Positions 16,532 to 24,398 of a stretch of DNA of 36,630 nt are shown piece after piece. Positions within the stretch are counted from its first letter, which is position 1; each line of letters begins with the position of its first letter. The notes beneath the pieces are model-generated. The model did not search any database and was not told the DNA's origin. It saw nothing but the letters and a program-made list of their open reading frames with translations. The stretch is from JBBQXY01 sp051004815 (lineage in GTDB: Bacteria; Chloroflexota; Ktedonobacteria; Ktedonobacterales; Ktedonobacteraceae). A program made the position numbers and the translations under genes. The DNA lies in the NCBI GenBank assembly GCA_051004815.1, contig JBPCJY010000015.1, positions 1 to 36,630 on the forward strand, given 5' to 3'.

Positions 16532-16693
16532 ACCTTCCTCCTTTGTCCCTTTTTCCGAAATAGTAAACGTGTACCATATAGATGTAGAGATACCATTTAT
16601 TGCGTCCACACGTTGTATCTTTATATACCAAATTACTTATTGAAACATTCATTATTGCGCCCTTACAATACGCACAACCAGTGAAGGTGGTAC

Positions 16694-18169
16694 ATGATCG
16701 AACAAACAACCGCAGCAGAAGACTCATTGCAACGTCAACGGGCAGGTAGCATCTACCTCTGCCTGTACGGACACTTTTATCAACCCCCACGTGAGAATCC
16801 GTTCACTGGAATATTGCCGATAGAGCCTGAAGCCACACCTTATGCCAACTTTAATGAGAAGATTACCGCTGAATGCTATCGCCCCAATGCCGAAGCGGGC
16901 AACTTCTCATCCATTAGCTACGATTTGGGGCCAACGCTGGCCGCGTGGTTAGAAGATGCCCATCCAGAGGTATACCGACTCATTATTGACGCCGACCGCC
17001 TGCATCGCGAACGCTATGGCGTTGGCAACGCGCTGGCCCAGGCGTACAACCATACGATCCTGCCTCTGGCGAACACTCGTGATAAAGAAACACAAATCTT
17101 GTGGGGCCTCCAGGATTTCCGCCATCGCTACGGACACGACGCCCATGGCATGTGGCTGGCAGAAACGGCGGTCGATCTCGAATGTCTCGACCTGTTAGCC
17201 CAGCATGGTGTAACCTATACTGTCCTCGCCCCCTGGCAGGCCGCGACCTCGATTGATCCAACCGAGCCATACATTGTGAGCTTGCCCAGTGGTCGCAGCA
17301 TCATCGTCTTTTTCTATAATGCACCGCTCTCCGGCGGCGTCTCATTCGACTGGAATACCACCAGCAACGCTGATCTCTTCGCCGCCTCTTACCTGGCTGG
17401 TCATCTTGTGAAAAGTAAGCAGGATACTGGCGAGGCGCAGTTGCTGCTCATCGCCACCGATGGCGAACTATATGGGCATCATAAACCGTGGCGCGATAAG
17501 TTCCTCTCGCACCTGATTACGATAGGTGCGCCCGACTACGGCTTTGAAGTCTGTACGTTAGAACGCTTTCTGTTGCTGCATCCTCCCACCAAAGAGGTGG
17601 AACTGCGCGTACCAAGTGCATGGAGTTGTGGACACGGCGTAGCACGCTGGGATACTGGCTGCGAGTGTACCGAAGGTGATAGCAGTTGGAAGGGCCATCT
17701 TCGTCAGGCTCTCAACCACCTGGCTGAGCGCGGCGATGCTCTCTTTGAACAGTACGCGGGCGAGACCTTGAGCAATCCCTGGGCCGCACGCAACGCCTAC
17801 CTTGCCTTGCGCAATGGCTGGGAAACACCTGAAAGCTTCTGGACTCAGTATGGCAAAGAACAGCATATACCAGAGGATGCACAACTTGTTCAGCGTACAC
17901 TGCTGTTACTGGAAGCGCAGTATTACCTGCAATATAGCTTCACCAGTTGCGGTTTCTTCTTTGAAGACCTGGACCGCATTGAGCCGCGCAACGATATCGC
18001 CTTTGCCCGCCGCGCTATCAGCCTGCTCTGGCAAGCTCTGGGCATCGATCTCCAACAGGATTTCTTGCGCGATCTCCAGTCCGTGCAAAGCTGGCGCACC
18101 CATGTTACCGGTGCATCTCTCTATCGCCAATTGCCCATTGTTAAAGCAGGTTTATTGCCTCCACTGTAG
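16694..18169 (+). CDS. Glycoside hydrolase family 57 protein with DUF3536
   Basis: The 491-residue protein starts at ATG 16694 behind GAAGGTGG. The N-terminal (beta/alpha)7 domain opens with LCLYGHFYQPPRENPF (~22-37), a hallmark of this GH57/DUF3536 group. The likely catalytic nucleophile is E157 in MWLAETAVDLE and the acid/base D256 in LLIATDGELYGHH. The C-terminal half (~310-490) with VPSAWSCGHGVARW matches the DUF3536 pattern. GH57 enzymes act on alpha-glucans (amylases, branching enzymes); the DUF3536 group has no settled substrate. No signal peptide, so cytoplasmic; glycogen or trehalose-type metabolism is inferred. It is monocistronic, with a terminator 30 bp after its stop. Confidence 0.88.
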   Translation: MIEQTTAAEDSLQRQRAGSIYLCLYGHFYQPPRENPFTGILPIEPEATPYANFNEKITAECYRPNAEAGNFSSISYDLGPTLAAWLEDAHPEVYRLIIDADRLHRERYGVGNALAQAYNHTILPLANTRDKETQILWGLQDFRHRYGHDAHGMWLAETAVDLECLDLLAQHGVTYTVLAPWQAATSIDPTEPYIVSLPSGRSIIVFFYNAPLSGGVSFDWNTTSNADLFAASYLAGHLVKSKQDTGEAQLLLIATDGELYGHHKPWRDKFLSHLITIGAPDYGFEVCTLERFLLLHPPTKEVELRVPSAWSCGHGVARWDTGCECTEGDSSWKGHLRQALNHLAERGDALFEQYAGETLSNPWAARNAYLALRNGWETPESFWTQYGKEQHIPEDAQLVQRTLLLLEAQYYLQYSFTSCGFFFEDLDRIEPRNDIAFARRAISLLWQALGIDLQQDFLRDLQSVQSWRTHVTGASLYRQLPIVKAGLLPPL

Positions 18170-18199
18170 GGCAATGCTATTAAGAGGATGTAGAAAGCA

Positions 18200-18234
18200 A
18201 ACGCCCTGACCGCCAATGGTGGTCAGAGCGTTTT
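18200..18234. terminator. Terminator between convergent GH57 and L,D-transpeptidase genes
   Basis: AACGC-C-CTGACCGCC pairs with GGTGGTCAG-A-GCGTT (one mismatch, one G-U) around AAT, followed by TTTT on the plus strand. On the minus strand TTTGC follows the arm. Confidence 0.8.
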
Positions 18235-18263
18235 CCTTATATAGAAAGCTGCTCACTACAATC

Positions 18264-19967
18264 CTAGTAAATCACAATGTTGGTATTCCAGCCTGTATTG
18301 GCGTAGAGCCAGGCGGCCTGATCCTCTTGCACGTTCACACAACCGTGGCTACCATTGCCCGCGAACGACTCGTCGCCACCACTATCGTAGTGGGGAAACT
18401 GGGTGCCGGGGCCGTAGTCCACACGCCACCAGGAATCGTGGATGTTGAAACCACCCCAATGATAGAGGATAGCATAGTGAATCGGCGTCGGTGGATACCA
18501 GTACGGTGAGCCCGGCGGATCAGATGATTTGAACTCGGTCGGCGACTTACGATCTTGTACCGTCCAATAGCCCGGCAGCGCAGGCCGCTCGACACGTCCC
18601 GTCGTGACCAGGAAGGACTTCACTAGTTTACCATTCTGGTACAGGCGCAAGGCTTGCTCCACCATAGAAACAACAATGGTCTGTCCCGATAGATGGTAAT
18701 GGTTCATCAACTGGAGGTCGGTAGCGTGAACCTGGTTATAGGGCGTTTTGTCGCTGTAGTCAGCTTGCATCATCTGGAAACTATAGAACTCGTTGTTCTC
18801 ATCATCCACGACCGACTGGAAATCCTGGGGGGTATAGGCCCAACCCAGTTCGCGGTTCAGCCAGTAGCCAATGCCGTTCAACGTATAGCCGGAGTCCAGG
18901 ATATAGTTCGTGTTATCGAACTTATTATGGTAAAGATGGGCCTGTCCCCACGCGTTCGCCTCGCGGTCAAGCTGGCCGATCAGGTACGTTGATGCACCCT
19001 GTACCAAGTCATCATGCATCGTAGCCATATCGGTATTGACCTTGTTAGAAAAGTTCAGGTAATCCTGGATCGTCTTCGCTTTATTCATCAAGCCCTGATC
19101 GGTAGCATAGAGCTTCTGATAAGCACTGGCATCCATCCCATAGGTTTTGAGCAAGCCAAGCTGCGTTTTGAATTCGCCCAACTTAGCAGCCCCAACATAG
19201 GGCAGGGCCGCGATAGAGTTCACCACCGCTTGCTGGTACTGGGAACCAATGAATGTACCCAGATTACGGAAATCAGCCGTTGCTTTGGCCGTATTGAAAA
19301 CCTGCATATCGCCCTGATACTGTGTTTGCATAGCAGTCACATCAATATTGGCCGATTGCATCTGTTTAATCGTAGTATTGAAGGTCGTCAACTGGATATA
19401 TGTTGCGCCCATCAAGCCCAGTGCCTCGGTCGCCTGCTGCGCTTGCAGGCTGATTGCCGCATAGTCTTTCGGATATTTCGCGGTTAAAAGGAGCGATTGA
19501 TCGCTATTGTATATAGCAGTGAAGGGCTGCACATTGCCAATATGCTGCGTAGTGCGGCGCGTCAGAGCCAACGAGAAAACCTGCATATCATCCTGGGCCT
19601 GTTGCTGGAACTTACTCGTTGTCGCGGTAATCAGGTCTTGCGCTTGCGTCAGCAGTTGCTGATATTGCGTAGCCTGCGTGCGGTAATAGTCAGTGGCAGG
19701 CTGACCGTTAAAGAGAGAAAAAGGTGCGCTAGAACTATTTAATGTTTGTTCTTTTTTCAGAATAGGATTAAGAGATGATGCAGGCACCCCAATTTGCTGC
19801 GCGTGTTGAATAGTCGAATCGAGCTGAGTCTTATGCTGGTTTGCTGACTGCTGTACCTGGGGATCGGCTCCGCAAGCACTGGTGAGCACGGTGATGCCAA
19901 GCAAGAGTGCGACGAGTAACGTTTGCGTCACTCGTTGCGGAACTCTCACAGAAGGTGTTTTGAGCAT
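18264..19967 (-). CDS. L,D-transpeptidase (YkuD) lipoprotein with long helical domain
   Basis: This 567-residue protein has a lipoprotein signal peptide (hydrophobic ~15-29, lipobox LTSAC with Cys32). Residues ~35-430 are a long, mostly helical Gln/Ala/Thr-rich region with no recognised fold. The C-terminal ~135 residues are a YkuD catalytic domain: IVVSMVEQALRLYQNGKLVK, then GGFNIHDSWWR with a conserved histidine and SHGCVNV with the nucleophile cysteine. Known reaction: 3-3 peptidoglycan cross-linking or attachment of proteins to the wall, outside the membrane. Its ATG lies 8 bp after the ffh stop and its GGAGG site overlaps the end of ffh, so the two are co-transcribed and likely coupled. 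Confidence 0.9.
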   Translation of the reverse strand: MLKTPSVRVPQRVTQTLLVALLLGITVLTSACGADPQVQQSANQHKTQLDSTIQHAQQIGVPASSLNPILKKEQTLNSSSAPFSLFNGQPATDYYRTQATQYQQLLTQAQDLITATTSKFQQQAQDDMQVFSLALTRRTTQHIGNVQPFTAIYNSDQSLLLTAKYPKDYAAISLQAQQATEALGLMGATYIQLTTFNTTIKQMQSANIDVTAMQTQYQGDMQVFNTAKATADFRNLGTFIGSQYQQAVVNSIAALPYVGAAKLGEFKTQLGLLKTYGMDASAYQKLYATDQGLMNKAKTIQDYLNFSNKVNTDMATMHDDLVQGASTYLIGQLDREANAWGQAHLYHNKFDNTNYILDSGYTLNGIGYWLNRELGWAYTPQDFQSVVDDENNEFYSFQMMQADYSDKTPYNQVHATDLQLMNHYHLSGQTIVVSMVEQALRLYQNGKLVKSFLVTTGRVERPALPGYWTVQDRKSPTEFKSSDPPGSPYWYPPTPIHYAILYHWGGFNIHDSWWRVDYGPGTQFPHYDSGGDESFAGNGSHGCVNVQEDQAAWLYANTGWNTNIVIY

Positions 19968-19975
19968 AAAGAGGT

Positions 19976-21457
19976 TTACCTCCTTCCACTTTTCGCTTTA
20001 TGTTTGCGTTTTTCTTTCCGTGCGGCCTTGCCAGTCTTCTTACCACTTCCCCCGGATGGCTTCGGCATCGCTGGCATAGCAGGCATACCAGGTATTGCAC
20101 CTGCATTCCCGCCGAATTGTCGTGCCATCTGTGCCCATTTGCCTTTACCAGTGCTCATCTGGCGTATCATGATGCGCATCTCGTTGAACTGCTCCAGGAG
20201 TTGGTTGACCTCCTGCACAGTCGTACCGCTGCCGCGAGCAATACGTTTGCGCCGACTTCCATTGATGATATCGGGGGTGCGCCGCTCCTCTTTCGTCATA
20301 GAGAGAACGATGGCCTCGACAAACTTCATCTGGTCGCCTTCAAGAGCTTCTTCCATCTCTGGCATCGCTGCCACTTTGTTGAAGCCCGGAATCATCTCCA
20401 TCACTTGTCGCAATGGACCCATGCGTTTCAGTTGACGCATGGCACCAAGAAAATCTTCCAGGTCAAACTTGCCCTGTTGCAATTTTGCCTGGGCTTTCAG
20501 TGCCTCTTCCTGATCGATGGTTTCCTGCGCCCGTTCGATCAGCGAGAGAACGTCTCCCATTCCTAGTATACGCGAGGCCAAGCGATCTGGATAGAAAGGT
20601 TCCAATGCGTCAGTTTTTTCACCAACGCCCATAAATTTAATCGGTACGCCCGTCACCGAGCGAATCGAGAGTGCCGCACCACCACGAGCATCACCGTCCA
20701 TCTTGGTCAAAATCATACCTGTCAGCGCAACAGCTTTGTTAAAGTCATCGGCCACGCGTACCGCTTCCTGACCGGTCATGGCATCGGCCACCAATAATAC
20801 TTCGCGGGGATGGACGCGCCCACGAATGTTGATGACCTCTTGCATCATACGCTCATCTATATTCAAACGGCCCGCCGTGTCAAGAATGACCACGGTTGCC
20901 GCCTGTTCTCGTGCATAATCGAGTGAATGTACACAAATATCTACCGGGTTCGCTCCTGCCTTTTCCGTGTAAACGGGAATCGAGAGCTGTTTACCCAACG
21001 TCTGCAATTGATGCACGGCGGCGGGGCGATACATGTCCGCTGCTACCATAATGGGACGCTGACCCTGCTTGCGTAAGAAATTAGCGAGCTTGGCGGCAGT
21101 CGTTGTTTTACCAGAGCCTTGCAGCCCAACCAGCATAATCACATTGGGCGGTTGCCCACCCAGATCAAGCTTGTTATCGCCGTCTTCCCCGCCCAGCATC
21201 TCTACCAACTGCTCATTGACAATTGATAGCACCTGTTGCGCCGGAGAGAGGCTACCGAGCACATCTGACCCGATAGCCTTTTCTTTGACACGATCAACAA
21301 ATTGGCGTACTACCTTGAGGCTGACATCGGCTTCGAGCAGCGCGAGACGTACCTCACGCATGGCTTCATTAACATCGGCCTCCGTCAGTTTCCCTTTGCC
21401 GCTGAGATTTGTAAATACCCCTTCAAGACGTTTTGATAAGCTTTCAAACATTGCCAT
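19976..21457 (-). CDS. ffh: Signal recognition particle protein Ffh (SRP54)
   Basis: ATG 21457 (MAMFESLSKRLEG) is the natural start with GAGAGGA upstream; an in-frame TTG at 21487 would add a non-conserved tail. The 493-residue protein has the N domain (~1-85), the G domain with GLQGSGKTTTAAK (111-123), DTAGRL (193-198), TKMDGDARGG (251-260), and the methionine-rich M domain (~325-440; RRKRIARGSG) that binds 4.5S RNA and signal peptides. The C-terminal ~55 residues are a Gly/Met/Pro stretch ending in a strongly basic tail, longer than in E. coli. Function: GTP-dependent co-translational targeting with FtsY. The L,D-transpeptidase gene follows at once. No ftsY, rpsP or rimM is nearby. Confidence 0.98.
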   Translation of the reverse strand: MAMFESLSKRLEGVFTNLSGKGKLTEADVNEAMREVRLALLEADVSLKVVRQFVDRVKEKAIGSDVLGSLSPAQQVLSIVNEQLVEMLGGEDGDNKLDLGGQPPNVIMLVGLQGSGKTTTAAKLANFLRKQGQRPIMVAADMYRPAAVHQLQTLGKQLSIPVYTEKAGANPVDICVHSLDYAREQAATVVILDTAGRLNIDERMMQEVINIRGRVHPREVLLVADAMTGQEAVRVADDFNKAVALTGMILTKMDGDARGGAALSIRSVTGVPIKFMGVGEKTDALEPFYPDRLASRILGMGDVLSLIERAQETIDQEEALKAQAKLQQGKFDLEDFLGAMRQLKRMGPLRQVMEMIPGFNKVAAMPEMEEALEGDQMKFVEAIVLSMTKEERRTPDIINGSRRKRIARGSGTTVQEVNQLLEQFNEMRIMIRQMSTGKGKWAQMARQFGGNAGAIPGMPAMPAMPKPSGGSGKKTGKAARKEKRKHKAKSGRR

Positions 21458-21501
21458 AATAGCGTGTGTCCTCTCTCCACCAATCAAATGATATGGCCCC
21501 C

Positions 21502-21507
21502 ATTATA
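21502..21507 (-). promoter_or_regulatory. Candidate -10 element of the ffh promoter
   Basis: A perfect TATAAT reads on the minus strand about 45 bp before the ffh ATG. The -35 region (TAGAAC with ~17-bp spacing) is weak. Confidence 0.5.
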
Positions 21508-21731
21508 CCACGTTGTCTCCAGGGGTTCTACTTAATGTAATGCAGCATGGCAGGCTTTCGTCTTTGTTGGCCTCTACTATCTTCTACGAAACATCCTCCT
21601 CTATTGTAACAGATTTGGATGTTTCTACTGTACACCTGTGTACTCCCAGGATTCCTCAAAAGTCGCGCCCCTACTACCGGGCGGTATTTTCCCGATCTCG
21701 CATGGGTCTTTGATAGGTTCTCTGTTGCGAT

Positions 21732-21785
21732 GTGACAGTTGTATCACTTGTATCACTTGTGTCAGTTGTAGCGGTTGTGTCAATC
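21732..21785. repeat. Six tandem degenerate 9-bp repeats
   Basis: Units in register: GTGACAGTT, GTATCACTT, GTATCACTT, GTGTCAGTT, GTAGCGGTT, GTGTCAATC (21732 to 21785); consensus GTRTCASTT. The array lies in the ~465-bp gap between ffh and the XRE gene, ~140 bp before the latter. The rest of the gap (21508-21925) shows no gene. Iteron-like binding sites or slippage are the options. Confidence 0.75.
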
Positions 21786-21925
21786 AGTTTTTTTGCTGCG
21801 AATGGTTGATGAAGGTGTGAATCAGCTGACGAAAGCAATCAAACTACTGGTTTGTGTAAGTCATACCACTGATGTGATAAATTGACCTCACTGAAATGCA
21901 TGTACTGGATGGAGCCTGGTGTAGG

Positions 21926-22147
21926 ATGGAAGAAGCAATTTTACTCCTCGGTAGACAACTAAAATACTTGAGACGCCAAAAAAATCTTACTCAAGCTCAA
22001 TTGGCCGAGAAGGTCGGGCTATCCGTAAATTATGTTAGCCAAATTGAAACAGGCATAGCTAACCCTAAAGTAAAAACCCTGTTTACGATAGCCCAGGGAT
22101 TGAACGTAGAGGTCAAAGAACTTTTTGACTTTGACATTACAGGATAA
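21926..22147 (+). CDS. XRE-family HTH transcriptional regulator
   Basis: This 73-residue single-domain protein (from ATG 21926; ATG 21896 would add ten poorly conserved residues) has a complete lambda-Cro/C1-type HTH: LGRQLKYLRRQKNLTQAQLAEKVGLSVNYVSQIETGIANPKVKTLFTIA, followed by GLNVEVKELFDF. Proteins of this size act as dimeric repressors or as restriction-modification C proteins. The next gene starts 28 bp later in the same direction, and the 9-bp tandem repeats lie upstream, so autoregulation through nearby sites is plausible. Its AT-richer codon use differs from neighbouring housekeeping genes, hinting at transfer (impression by eye). Confidence 0.85.
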   Translation: MEEAILLLGRQLKYLRRQKNLTQAQLAEKVGLSVNYVSQIETGIANPKVKTLFTIAQGLNVEVKELFDFDITG

Positions 22148-22175
22148 AGCCGTTTTTTCATAGAAAGAAAACCTG

Positions 22176-22406
22176 ATGAGTATGCATAATCGTCTAGATT
22201 ATGAGCAATTAGGCAGAGAGGTTGAAGCTTACTGTAAGAAGTACAATATACGGATTGAAGACTTCTTTTCCATTCTCAACGATCAAAAGGTTATCCCTAT
22301 GCTACGGGGTAAGGCTGCTGAGTATGATGCCGTTTTTATTTTACAACGCTACTGCCCAGCAGCGGCTTGCTCGCAACCAACAGTAACCTCTTCTGAACTA
22401 TCATAG
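22176..22406 (+). CDS. Small hypothetical protein downstream of XRE regulator
   Basis: This 76-residue ORF begins at ATG 22176 with only a weak purine-rich site (AGAAAGAAAA). The first ~60 residues look like a small helical domain (LDYEQLGREVEAYCKKYNIR), and the tail is Ser/Thr-rich. No membrane segment or known catalytic motif is visible. It lies 28 bp after the XRE gene, and both end at a strong hairpin, so they probably form a two-gene operon. A toxin-antitoxin or regulator/partner pair is possible but not shown by sequence. Confidence 0.5.
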   Translation: MSMHNRLDYEQLGREVEAYCKKYNIRIEDFFSILNDQKVIPMLRGKAAEYDAVFILQRYCPAAACSQPTVTSSELS

Positions 22407-22424
22407 GCAATAGTGAACACAAAA

Positions 22425-22458
22425 AACAAGAGGCTAGCAAATATGCTAGCCTCTTGTT
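22425..22458. terminator. Strong bidirectional terminator between XRE operon and RRM gene
   Basis: AACAAGAGGCTAGCA pairs perfectly over 15 bp with its complement around a 4-nt loop (AATA). On the minus strand the arm runs into TTTTTT, a classical intrinsic terminator for the RRM gene; on the plus strand it lies 18 bp after the small hypothetical gene. Confidence 0.92.
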
Positions 22459-22488
22459 CAGCTCATGTATTCGGAATGGTTATGGGCA

Positions 22489-22779
22489 TTAGTACCGGTC
22501 GCGCCGATAGTTATTGTTTGGGCGTCTGTCTGAAGATTGACGCTCGCGTGCCTCGTTGACCGTGATGGTTCGATCACCCATAGTGATACCGTTGATACGC
22601 TCAATGGCTGAACGTGCCTCTTGCTCATCGCCCATCTCGACAAAGCCAAAGCCTTTGCTTCGCCCTGAGTCGCGATCAATGATAACGGTTGCCGAGGCAA
22701 CCTGGCCTACTTGTACGAAAAGATCGATCAAATCTTGTTCGGTTGTTTGATAGGGGAGTCCCCCAACGTAAAGTCTCAT
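22489..22779 (-). CDS. Single-RRM RNA-binding protein
   Basis: ATG 22779 follows CAGGAG by ~9 nt; an in-frame start at 22803 lacks support. The 96-residue product is one RNA recognition motif: RNP2 LYVGGL (residues 3-8) and RNP1 KGFGFVEM (~42-49), then a short Arg/Asn-rich tail (RRPNNNYRRDRY). This matches the bacterial RRM proteins of cyanobacteria and Chloroflexota, where homologues (Rbp) are cold-inducible and bind single-stranded RNA. An RNA-chaperone or mRNA-regulating role is inferred. The ~250-bp upstream region has no gene and may include a long regulatory leader. Confidence 0.93.
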   Translation of the reverse strand: MRLYVGGLPYQTTEQDLIDLFVQVGQVASATVIIDRDSGRSKGFGFVEMGDEQEARSAIERINGITMGDRTITVNEARERQSSDRRPNNNYRRDRY

Positions 22780-22926
22780 GTTAATTAGCTCCTGTGCCGA
22801 CACCTTTCAATGCATTGACGCTTGAAGAAACCGTTTCTCACAGAAGCGATACAAATACTTTTTGATGTCATACAAACATTATAACACATTATGCGAATAG
22901 GTTATTCCCTGTCTGAATATCACCCG

Positions 22927-22954
22927 TTTGACATGCACAAGCAAGCGTGTCAAA
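22927..22954. promoter_or_regulatory. Inverted repeat, candidate operator
   Basis: TTTGACATGC (22927-22936) and GCGTGTCAAA (22945-22954) form a 10-bp dyad with one mismatch (G-U in RNA) and an 8-bp centre. It sits in the divergent region between the RRM gene and the methyltransferase gene, ~80 bp before the latter. Confidence 0.4.
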
Positions 22955-23032
22955 ATTGGTGGCAAGAGGCCATCAGGCTTTATTCTGAGCTATACGCAGG
23001 ACTCCATTCCTTATTTTGAAAGGTAGTAGAGC

Positions 23033-23749
23033 ATGTTCAAAAGCAAACGTTCGCAAGAAGAGATTTTTTCGTCATATAGTTGGTGGGATAAGGGTTGCTT
23101 CCTCTATCAGATGACGGGAGACCGTTGCGACTATATCGAGTCCTGTATCACGAGGGTATTTGGCGAGCATGCCCTGGCCCAACAGGAAATATTGGAGATT
23201 GGTAGCGGCGGCGGTCTGATTTGTGAGGAACTGGCACAGCGCAAAGCCATCATGATGGGTATAGACCCTTCACCTGGCGCACTGGCTGAGGCTCGTAAGC
23301 ACGCGCAACAGAGCGGCTTTGGGCAAAGTATCTATTACCAGCAAGGCTATGCCGAAGACTTGCCCTATGCCGATGGAAGCTTTTCCGTCATCATCTGCCT
23401 CGACGTTTTAGAACATGTACGCAACCTGGCAGCAACAATTCGTGAAGTTGCTCGTGTCCTTGCCCCCGGTGGCATCTTCGTCTTTGACACGATCAACCGC
23501 ACGTTGCTAGCCCGTGCCGTGCTCATCTGGTACGGCGAGAACTTTCCCAGTGGCGGTCTTACCCCTGGCATCCATAGTTACCACAGCTTTATCAAACCTA
23601 TTGAACTCCATCGTCACCTCACCAGAAGTGACTTGCAAGTACATGAAATGGCCGGATTTATACCTCGTGGCCTGAGCGATGGGCATGTGAAAATGGGTCC
23701 CGGCTGGTTCATGGGTGTCTCCTATGTGGGATACGCTACGAAAGAGTGA
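23033..23749 (+). CDS. SAM-dependent methyltransferase, UbiG-like
   Basis: The 238-residue protein has a class I methyltransferase fold: motif I ILEIGSGGGLICEEL (~53-67), acidic end of beta-2 GIDPSPGAL, motif II-like SFSVIICLDVLEHV, and LAPGGIFVFDTINRT. The DTINRT segment and the late HSYHSFIKP region resemble UbiG-type O-methyltransferases. UbiG acts in ubiquinone synthesis; Chloroflexota generally use menaquinone and no quinone genes are nearby, so the substrate here is unknown. It overlaps nothing and stops 13 bp from the convergent HTH gene. Confidence 0.85.
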   Translation: MFKSKRSQEEIFSSYSWWDKGCFLYQMTGDRCDYIESCITRVFGEHALAQQEILEIGSGGGLICEELAQRKAIMMGIDPSPGALAEARKHAQQSGFGQSIYYQQGYAEDLPYADGSFSVIICLDVLEHVRNLAATIREVARVLAPGGIFVFDTINRTLLARAVLIWYGENFPSGGLTPGIHSYHSFIKPIELHRHLTRSDLQVHEMAGFIPRGLSDGHVKMGPGWFMGVSYVGYATKE

Positions 23750-23762
23750 CCCACATCCTATG

Positions 23763-24365
23763 TTATTCTTCTAGCCAGGAACGTTTCTCGTTTTTGGACA
23801 TCGTGCTGTGTTGGATAGCTTCGGCAAAGCTCTGTTTGCGGGGGCTTTGTTGCTCGCTGCGAGCGGCGGTGCTGGTTTGGCGGCGGTTCATCGTGATAGC
23901 GGGCTGGCTATTGTTTAACATGTCGCTGAATTGCACTGCATTGACTTGAAAGAAACGGGCAAAACGTTCAAGCTGGTGTTCGCTCAGGCTGACCAGTTCG
24001 ATAGCTCCTGATTCGACCTTTTTCCACACATCGACACCGAGCCGTAGTCCCTTCGCCGCCGCCACCATCGTCAGACCGCGCTGCGTCCGCAGCTCCTGTA
24101 GCGTCGTTGGTTGAGGCTGAGTAGTGAAGACGCGCTCCAATGCGGCCTGACTGGCGCGTTGCAGCATCGGCAATAGAGCTGGTTGGAGAGATGGCATGGC
24201 AGCAGACTCGGCCACATCCGTCGCATGATAGGCGGCAATAAAAGTGCTTAACTCCGCCTGGGCATCGGGATGATCGCGCAGGAGGATCACTTGGGCGTGG
24301 GTATCTCCCGCCTCTTTCGCGGCTATCCATGCCATTTTCAATTGTTGTAAATCGTATGTATTCAT
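23763..24365 (-). CDS. XRE-type HTH protein, probable partner of the upstream sigma factor
   Basis: The 200-residue protein starts 33 bp after the sigma-factor gene. Residues 1-85 are helical (WIAAKEAGDTHAQVILLRDHPDAQAELSTF), with a leucine/alanine-rich pattern. Residues ~87-150 look like a degenerate Cro/C1 HTH: LQELRTQRGLTMVAAAKGLRLGVDVWKKVESG. The C-terminal tail is polar and probably disordered. No membrane helix, so it is not a classical membrane anti-sigma factor. Its position suggests a cytoplasmic regulator of the sigma factor; the N-terminal helices might bind it as in ZAS-like anti-sigma proteins, but no zinc site is visible. Confidence 0.7.
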   Translation of the reverse strand: MNTYDLQQLKMAWIAAKEAGDTHAQVILLRDHPDAQAELSTFIAAYHATDVAESAAMPSLQPALLPMLQRASQAALERVFTTQPQPTTLQELRTQRGLTMVAAAKGLRLGVDVWKKVESGAIELVSLSEHQLERFARFFQVNAVQFSDMLNNSQPAITMNRRQTSTAARSEQQSPRKQSFAEAIQHSTMSKNEKRSWLEE

Positions 24366-24398
24366 TCTATCTTCACGCCTTTCTATTGCCTCGCTATA

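Noticed and set aside
21732..21785. CRISPR array
   Set aside because: Nine-base contiguous units without spacers; no cas genes.
21638..21820. 60-codon ORF with a CxxC-like repeat (CDSCITCITCVSC)
   Set aside because: The cysteine pattern comes from the 9-bp DNA repeat read in frame; no ribosome-binding site.
23033..23749. Assignment of the methyltransferase as UbiG in ubiquinone synthesis
   Set aside because: Similarity is in general motifs; no ubiquinone genes are nearby and the presumed lineage uses menaquinone.
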